Of a DNA stretch of 64,000 nt, positions 59,384 through 64,000 are shown one piece after another. A program made the position numbers and the translations under genes. How positions within the stretch are numbered: position 1 is the first letter of the stretch; each line of letters opens with the position of its first letter. Origin of the DNA: Mesorhizobium carmichaelinearum (GTDB taxonomy: Bacteria; Pseudomonadota; Alphaproteobacteria; Rhizobiales; Rhizobiaceae); contig NZ_FZQR01000001.1 of assembly GCF_900199455.1 (NCBI RefSeq), positions 372,001-436,000 of the forward strand. The letters run 5' to 3'. Below the pieces are notes generated by a model. That model had not been told where the DNA came from. It ran no database searches and saw nothing but the letters and a program-made list of their open reading frames with translations.

Positions 59384-60310
59384 TCAGCCAGCCAATCCGA
59401 TCAGGCGGCGGATGCGGCCGATATCGGTGCCGATGAAGGATTGCATGCCGATCGCCACCTGCTCCGGCGCCATGCCGGCAACGAAGCGGCGGAACTCGTC
59501 GTCCGACAGTGCTTCGCCCGTCCAGTGGACGCGGCAGAATTCTTCCGAGCCGCAGAAGTGGCCGGCGCCGTCGAGCAGATCGTCGACATAGCGGCCGTAG
59601 ATCATGCATTCGGAGAATCTGCGCGCCGAGCCGACGACCTCGACCCAATCGCGGCCATGGACCTTCTCGATCTGGCCGCACATGGCAAGCACGGTGTCGC
59701 GGCGCCAGGCGATCAGCGTCGAGATGTAGTCGTGGGTCGATACGCGGGACGGGTCGATGCCGAGCGCCGAACCCGCATTGCGCGACCAGATGCGATGCTC
59801 GTCGTGACCGTCATCCGCAAGCACGCCGTCGCGGCGGAACAGCCGCGCCTTGCCATCGCGCCAGAAGGCGGTGCAGTCGAACGCTTTTAGGAAAGCAACG
59901 TCGGAATCGCAGAAGACCAGAACGTCTTCCCTGGCATGCGCCGCGATGGCAATGCGGCGCAATTGCTGCACGTGCCAACCGCGCAGTGGTTGCGTCTTCA
60001 GGCTGAGCCAGACACGCCGGCGAAACAGGCTGAGCGGATCGTCGAAAGCACGCAGCCAGCGCGGCAGCAGGTCACGCTCGTCGACAACGGTGCGTCGGCT
60101 GGTTTCCAGCTGGCGGAAAAGCGCGACGTCGCGGTGTTCGACAAGGACGTAATGGTGCGCGGCACCCGAGACATGCCGGTCGAGGGTCTCGCACAACAGC
60201 TGGCAGCGCTCGAAGTCTGGCGCGTAGCTTGCGGTCACCACCGCCGCCGTCGGCGTCTTCGGCAGCAGGCCCGGACCGGCAAGCACGTCTGGAACGAACC
60301 GCTTGTTCAA
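59384..60310 (-). CDS. DUF6492-like putative glycosyltransferase
   Basis: The 308-residue protein has AAVVTASYAPDFERCQLLCE at the N-terminus, a DxD-like DVLVFCDSDVAFLKAFD, and YGRYVDDLL later. This fits a GT-A-like fold of the DUF6492 group found in polysaccharide loci. The TTG at 60310 is taken as start because TTGA overlaps the stop of the upstream TagA-type gene and GGAG precedes it by 8 nt; the longer frame to 60367 overlaps the neighbour more. Sugar unknown. Confidence 0.75.
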   Translation of the reverse strand: MNKRFVPDVLAGPGLLPKTPTAAVVTASYAPDFERCQLLCETLDRHVSGAAHHYVLVEHRDVALFRQLETSRRTVVDERDLLPRWLRAFDDPLSLFRRRVWLSLKTQPLRGWHVQQLRRIAIAAHAREDVLVFCDSDVAFLKAFDCTAFWRDGKARLFRRDGVLADDGHDEHRIWSRNAGSALGIDPSRVSTHDYISTLIAWRRDTVLAMCGQIEKVHGRDWVEVVGSARRFSECMIYGRYVDDLLDGAGHFCGSEEFCRVHWTGEALSDDEFRRFVAGMAPEQVAIGMQSFIGTDIGRIRRLIGLAG

Positions 60311-61101
60311 CGGAGTTCTCCGGCCGTTTCGGCGCCACGCGACCATCGCTGCTTGACGACCCGCCACAGGAACACCGGGTTACCGACCACATAGCGGCGC
60401 CAGAGGCGGCCCGGCTCGACCGCCAGCCGGAACAGCCATTCCAGGCGCAGGCGGCGCATCCATAGCGGCGCGCGCGGCACCGAGCCGCTCAGGAAATCGA
60501 GCAGCGCGCCGACCGCGACCGGCATTGTGCAGTGGCGTTCGTCGATATGGCGCGCGATCCACAGTTCCTGGCGCGGCACGCCCATGGCGACCAGCAGCAT
60601 GTCCGGCCGCAGCGCCGCGATCCGGCCGATGATCTCCGGCTCCTGCGCGGCGGAGAAATAGCCGTCATGAATGACCACGAAATTGTGCTGCACGGCAAGG
60701 GCGGCCAGCTTGACCGAAGCCGCCTCGGCGTTGACACGCGTCGCGCCGAGCAGCCCGACGGTCAGCGGCCGCGTCGAGGCCTGCAGGAAGGCCGGCACGA
60801 AATCAGTGCCGTTGAGATTGTCCGGAAACGGCGCGCCGTAGAGAAGCTGCGCGGCGAGATCGACGCCGATGCCGTCCGGCAGGATGAGGAAATCGTCGAG
60901 CGCCTCGGCGAAGACCGGATCTGAATAGGCGATATTGGCATTGTGGGCGTTGAGGAAACTGACCTTGGTGAAGCGCCGTTCGGCGATCAGCCGGTTCAGC
61001 AGGGCGATCGCATCGTCCCAGCGGATGGCGAGCACCGAAATGCCGAAGATCGTCTTCAGGCTGTCGAGCCCGGCGGCGGCGCGGGCGGTGTGCATATTCA
61101 T
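60307..61101 (-). CDS. WecG/TagA/CpsF-family glycosyltransferase
   Basis: The 264-residue GT26 transferase has KVSFLNAHNANIAYSDP, LPDGIGVDLAAQLLYG, NGTDFVPAFL, VGLLGATRVNAEAA and VAMGVPRQELWI, the full set of WecG/TagA motifs. It adds a ManNAc(A)-type sugar to a lipid-linked precursor. AGGAGGT stands before the ATG at 61101, and the ATG overlaps the GT4 stop (ATGA). The frame continuing to 61605 is a shadow. Confidence 0.93.
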   Translation of the reverse strand: MNMHTARAAAGLDSLKTIFGISVLAIRWDDAIALLNRLIAERRFTKVSFLNAHNANIAYSDPVFAEALDDFLILPDGIGVDLAAQLLYGAPFPDNLNGTDFVPAFLQASTRPLTVGLLGATRVNAEAASVKLAALAVQHNFVVIHDGYFSAAQEPEIIGRIAALRPDMLLVAMGVPRQELWIARHIDERHCTMPVAVGALLDFLSGSVPRAPLWMRRLRLEWLFRLAVEPGRLWRRYVVGNPVFLWRVVKQRWSRGAETAGELR

Positions 61102-62270
61102 GCAAACACCTCCTGTCTGACCGCTCCAAGTTTTTCCAGACCAAGTCGGATGGCGGTATCGAGCGCCTTGACCTGCTGGCGATGGAACGCACTGCCATCG
61201 ACGTCCCGGACGTCGGCTGCAGCCGCCTCCAACGCCCTGGCGAAACCGGCCGGATCGTCGGTGACGACGCAATTGTCGGGGCGATGGTCGATGCCGCGCA
61301 GCGAACGGCTGGTGGCGACCGAAGGCAAGCCAAGCTCGAAGGTCTCGATGGTCTTCAGCTGCACGCCGCTGCCGGCGGTGCTGATCAGCGGGATGACGGC
61401 CGCGCCGCTCACGAAATCCCTGGCATCCGGGACGCGGCCGACAAACTCGACGCCAGGATGAGCCGAAGTGACGCCGGAAGGCATGTGGCCCGCGATGCGG
61501 ATGCGGAAATCCGGCCGCAGATGCGGCACCACCTTGCCCAGGAACCAGTCGAGGCCGATGCGGTTCGGCTGCCAGGTCCAGGTGCCGATCAACGCGGCGT
61601 CGCAATCGATCCGGCGCTGGCCGTTCCGGGCCGGCGCTTTGGCGCCTGTCACCAGCGGCAGCACCGCCGAGTGGTCGGCGGCAGCGACGCCAAGTGCCGC
61701 GCGGTCTTCCTCGGCCAACGTGAAGACGAAGCGCGCGCGGCGGCAGAGACGCTCTTCCACGATCTCGAGCAGCCTTGCCTCGCGGCGGAACAGGAGGCGC
61801 TGGAAGACGCCCCCGGGGGCAGCCGCGTTCTCCCGCGCCGAGAGATGCTCGACATTGTGGGCGACGAAGATCGAAGGCCGGTCTTCGAAGAGCTTTTCGA
61901 AGGCGCCGGCGAACTGCACGGAATTAAGCACATAGCCATCGAACGGACCGGCCCGCTTGATGGCGGTCTCCACATCGTGGTCGGACACCGCGCGCAACTT
62001 GACCGACGCGAAGGTGAGGCCCGAAAGCATCGCCTTGCCGACCCAGGCGAGTTTTTGCGATGCGGAGGCACTTTCCGTGCGCACGTCGATGGCGCCCAGC
62101 ACCACGGTGTTTTCAGGGTCAGCCGCGGCTTTCCCGGGCCATGTGAAGCCGACAACCGTGACGCGCGCGCCGGCGCGCCGCAAAGCGGCGATGATCGCAG
62201 CATTGGCGATCTCGTAGCCCGAGGCGAGAGCGCCGTCGGGCACGATCGATGTGGCGAACAGCAGATGCAT
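61098..62270 (-). CDS. Glycosyltransferase family 4
   Basis: The 390-residue GT-B transferase begins MHLLFATSIVPDGALASGYE and has IFVAHNVEHLSAREN. The C-terminal donor domain has DAALIGTWTWQPNRIGLDWF, STAGSGVQLKTIETFELGLP with the EX7E-like acidic pair, and PSVATSRSLRGI. The ATG at 62270 is the natural start; the frame to 62333 adds no conserved residues. First gene of a three-gene minus-strand unit with the TagA-type and DUF6492-like genes. Confidence 0.9.
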   Translation of the reverse strand: MHLLFATSIVPDGALASGYEIANAAIIAALRRAGARVTVVGFTWPGKAAADPENTVVLGAIDVRTESASASQKLAWVGKAMLSGLTFASVKLRAVSDHDVETAIKRAGPFDGYVLNSVQFAGAFEKLFEDRPSIFVAHNVEHLSARENAAAPGGVFQRLLFRREARLLEIVEERLCRRARFVFTLAEEDRAALGVAAADHSAVLPLVTGAKAPARNGQRRIDCDAALIGTWTWQPNRIGLDWFLGKVVPHLRPDFRIRIAGHMPSGVTSAHPGVEFVGRVPDARDFVSGAAVIPLISTAGSGVQLKTIETFELGLPSVATSRSLRGIDHRPDNCVVTDDPAGFARALEAAAADVRDVDGSAFHRQQVKALDTAIRLGLEKLGAVRQEVFA

Positions 62271-62400
62271 CTCACCTATCCTGTGGTGTAGCCGGTAGCA
62301 AAGCGCGGTGAACCCTTGATTAAGCGAGTACAATCAACGGCCGAAAAGCCCCTGCCTGACGGGCCTCTCCGCGCAAGGTGATTAACGAAACCTTATCATC

Positions 62401-63441
62401 GTGGTGCTACCAGAGCGCGACTCACCATGTGGCTGGACTCGGATGATCCCTTTGCCATCGGATGGTTCGGTATCGATCGCTGGACGGTCTCCCCGGCTTA
62501 ACGTGGAGGCAGTCGAAGCGGTCGTCACCTTGCCGACCTTCAAGCGGCCCGAACAGGTGCTGGAAACGCTGGCGTCACTGCGCGCGCAGCTGACCGGCAG
62601 GCGCTTTGCCGTCATCATCATGGAGAACGAAGCCGAGGCGCGGGAAGGCGCCAAGGCGGCGCTGCCGCTGTTCGAGCGCGGCGAGATGCCCGGCATGGTC
62701 ATCATCGCGCATGAGCGCGGCAATTGCAGCGCCTACAATGCCGGCTGGCAGACGGCGATCCTGCACTTCCCGAACTTCAGGCATCTGCTGGTCATCGACG
62801 ATGACGAGATCGCCGATCCGCACTGGCTGGAACGCATGTGCGCGGCTGCCGAAACGCTCGGCGCCGATATTGTCGGCGGCCCGCAGGTGCCCGTCTTTGC
62901 CGACCCCGCCCATGCGAAATGGGCCGAGCACCCTGTCTTTGCTCCGCCCTACCGGGAGACAGGACGCGTGCCGGCGCTCTATTCATCCGGCAATCTCCTG
63001 GTCGGGCGCAACGTGCTGATCGCCATGGGGCCGCCCTTCCTCGATCTCAGGTTCAACTTCATGGGCGGCGGTGACTCCGACTTTCTCAGCCGATCGGCGC
63101 AGAGAGGCTTTGTGCTGGGCTGGTGCGCCGAGGCCAAGGTGCGCGAAACCGTTCCGGCGCGGCGTGTCGAGGCCGACTGGATCCGGGCCCGCAGCCTGCG
63201 CAACGGCGTCATCTCGACACTGGTCGAGAAGAAGAAACGCGCCGGCACGCCACTGGCAGGCGCCAAGGTGTTGGCGAAGAGCCTGGCGCTGCTGGCCGCC
63301 TCGCCGTTTCGTGGCCTGGTCCGGCTGGCGCGGACAGGATCGCCGGCGATCGCCATCTATCCCATCCATGTGGCGCTCGGCCGCGTGCTGGCCGGATTCG
63401 GATATGCCAATGAGCAGTATCGCCAGCCCGAGAAAAACTGA
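62401..63441 (+). CDS. Glycosyltransferase family 2
   Basis: The protein is up to 346 residues with a GT-A fold: VVTLPTFKRPEQVLETLASL, HERGNCSAYNAGWQTAI and the metal-binding HLLVIDDDEIADPHWLERM, then FMGGGDSDFLSRSAQRGF. The start is unclear: GTG 62401, ATG 62443 and GTG 62503 are in frame and none has a strong ribosome site; conserved sequence starts near codon 40. Its 3' end overlaps the Wzy-like gene by 32 nt. Confidence 0.88.
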   Translation: MVLPERDSPCGWTRMIPLPSDGSVSIAGRSPRLNVEAVEAVVTLPTFKRPEQVLETLASLRAQLTGRRFAVIIMENEAEAREGAKAALPLFERGEMPGMVIIAHERGNCSAYNAGWQTAILHFPNFRHLLVIDDDEIADPHWLERMCAAAETLGADIVGGPQVPVFADPAHAKWAEHPVFAPPYRETGRVPALYSSGNLLVGRNVLIAMGPPFLDLRFNFMGGGDSDFLSRSAQRGFVLGWCAEAKVRETVPARRVEADWIRARSLRNGVISTLVEKKKRAGTPLAGAKVLAKSLALLAASPFRGLVRLARTGSPAIAIYPIHVALGRVLAGFGYANEQYRQPEKN

Positions 63442-64000
63442 GCGCGCGCCGCTCAGCGACGCTTTCACGCGCGACGGCGTGGCGACCGCGATCGCCGCAC
63501 TGCTGTTCACCGTCATCATGGTGTCCTTCCGCCCGTTCCAGCCGGCCGGCGCCGAACTCACCGGCGACGGCGGCGACATCGTCAACCAGCTCGGCTTCGG
63601 TTCGCTCGGCGCCGTTTCGATCTTCTCGTTGATGGCCTTTGCGGATCCGCGCATCGTGCGCTCGCTGCTCAGCCCGTCCTGGGTGCTGATGCTGGGCTTC
63701 TTCTTCCTGTCGGTGGTGCTGGCGACCGACCCGCCCTCGGCGATGCGCGCCGCGTCCTTCACCATGATCGGCATCCTGACGATGGCGACGATCCTGGCGT
63801 TGCCGCGCGATGCCGAGTCCTTCTCGAAGGTCATCATCTTCACCGCCGTGGTGGTCATGGGGCTTTCCTATCTCGGCCTCATCGTCTTTCCGCACGAGGC
63901 GATGCACACGGCCGATTCGCAGGAGCCCGAGCATGCCGGCCTGTGGCGCGGCGTGTTCACCCACAAGAACATCGCCGGCCCGATCATGGCCTGCTTCAGT
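63410..64000 (+). CDS. Wzy-like O-antigen ligase/polymerase, N-terminal part
   Basis: 197 codons are visible from the ATG at 63410, overlapping the GT2 gene; the gene continues beyond the window. Five or so hydrophobic helices are seen (GVATAIAALLFTVIMVSF, LGSLGAVSIFSLMAF by position, WVLMLGFFFLSVVLA, SKVIIFTAVVVMGLSYLGLI). WRGVFTHKNIAGPIMACF is the signature start of the Wzy_C/RfaL loop in ExoQ-like proteins. It would polymerise or ligate the repeat unit flipped by the Wzx-like protein. Confidence 0.85.
   Translation, partial: MSSIASPRKTERAPLSDAFTRDGVATAIAALLFTVIMVSFRPFQPAGAELTGDGGDIVNQLGFGSLGAVSIFSLMAFADPRIVRSLLSPSWVLMLGFFFLSVVLATDPPSAMRAASFTMIGILTMATILALPRDAESFSKVIIFTAVVVMGLSYLGLIVFPHEAMHTADSQEPEHAGLWRGVFTHKNIAGPIMACFS

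Noticed and set aside
60307..61605. 432-codon version of the TagA-type gene
   Set aside because: The first ~170 codons are antisense-like shadow of the GT4 gene; the ATG at 61101 has an excellent ribosome site and an ATGA overlap.

Overview
The window looks like chromosome of a Mesorhizobium-type member of the Hyphomicrobiales (Rhizobiales). It is GC-rich almost throughout. It carries rhizobial-style palindromic intergenic repeats, a PdhS/CbrA-type cell-cycle kinase behind a perfect CtrA box, a phasin gene with apparent PhaR sites, a tRNA-His with A73 and no encoded G-1 (an alphaproteobacterial trait), a zwf-pgl-edd operon, potFGHI, and an ExoP/Wzz-type exopolysaccharide cluster. The genus is inference from style, not from a search.

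Layout. 1-5.7 kb: the first 1,645 codons of a giant repeat protein (minus strand, running off the window), preceded by a small two-helix membrane protein gene and decayed copies of that gene, in AT-rich DNA. 5.9-13.1 kb: an OmpR-type two-component system facing an RND efflux operon, with a broken HTH regulator gene between them. 13.1-18.2 kb: a degenerate accessory stretch. From 13762 to 18138 it is bracketed by a 26-bp exact direct repeat that is the 3' end of tRNA-His, so it looks like a worn-down integrative island. It holds a broken curlin gene, an HxlR regulator, a secreted protein, a YdhR-like protein and a helical protein of unknown role. No integrase is visible. 18.2-23.3 kb: a small RNA with three hairpins that all carry the loop ACCUCCUCCC (cuckoo/CcsR-like), phasin, and the large PAS histidine kinase. 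23.3-25.6 kb: a small DoxX/SnoaL/SDR/TetR cluster. 26.1-30.1 kb: acetoacetyl-CoA synthetase and an AsmA-like protein.

30.2-43.5 kb is dominated by polyamine and C2 metabolism. It has the potFGHI putrescine importer, an EamA exporter, and a RamB/ScfR-type regulator divergent from isocitrate lyase with four shared TTTACA-type motifs between them. It also has a HAD hydrolase and a glutamine-synthetase-like plus FAD-oxidase pair that resembles the gamma-glutamyl-putrescine route. 43.8-47 kb holds an SH3 envelope protein, an unusual Mur-ligase-like protein with a C-terminal cysteine cluster, and an SDR. 47.2-51.3 kb is the Entner-Doudoroff operon. 51.4-55.1 kb holds a VWA protein, a GlxA-type regulator and folD. 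55.3-64 kb is a polysaccharide assembly locus: a Wzz/ExoP-like co-polymerase without kinase domain, a Wzx-like flippase, a TagA/WecG transferase, two glycosyltransferases, a DUF6492-like protein and the start of a Wzy-like polymerase.

The least ordinary features are the giant-protein operon with its tandemly decayed small membrane gene, the triple-hairpin anti-Shine-Dalgarno RNA downstream of phasin, the tRNA-His island scar, and the cysteine-tailed Mur ligase homologue. Everything here was read by eye; no alignment or database search was run.
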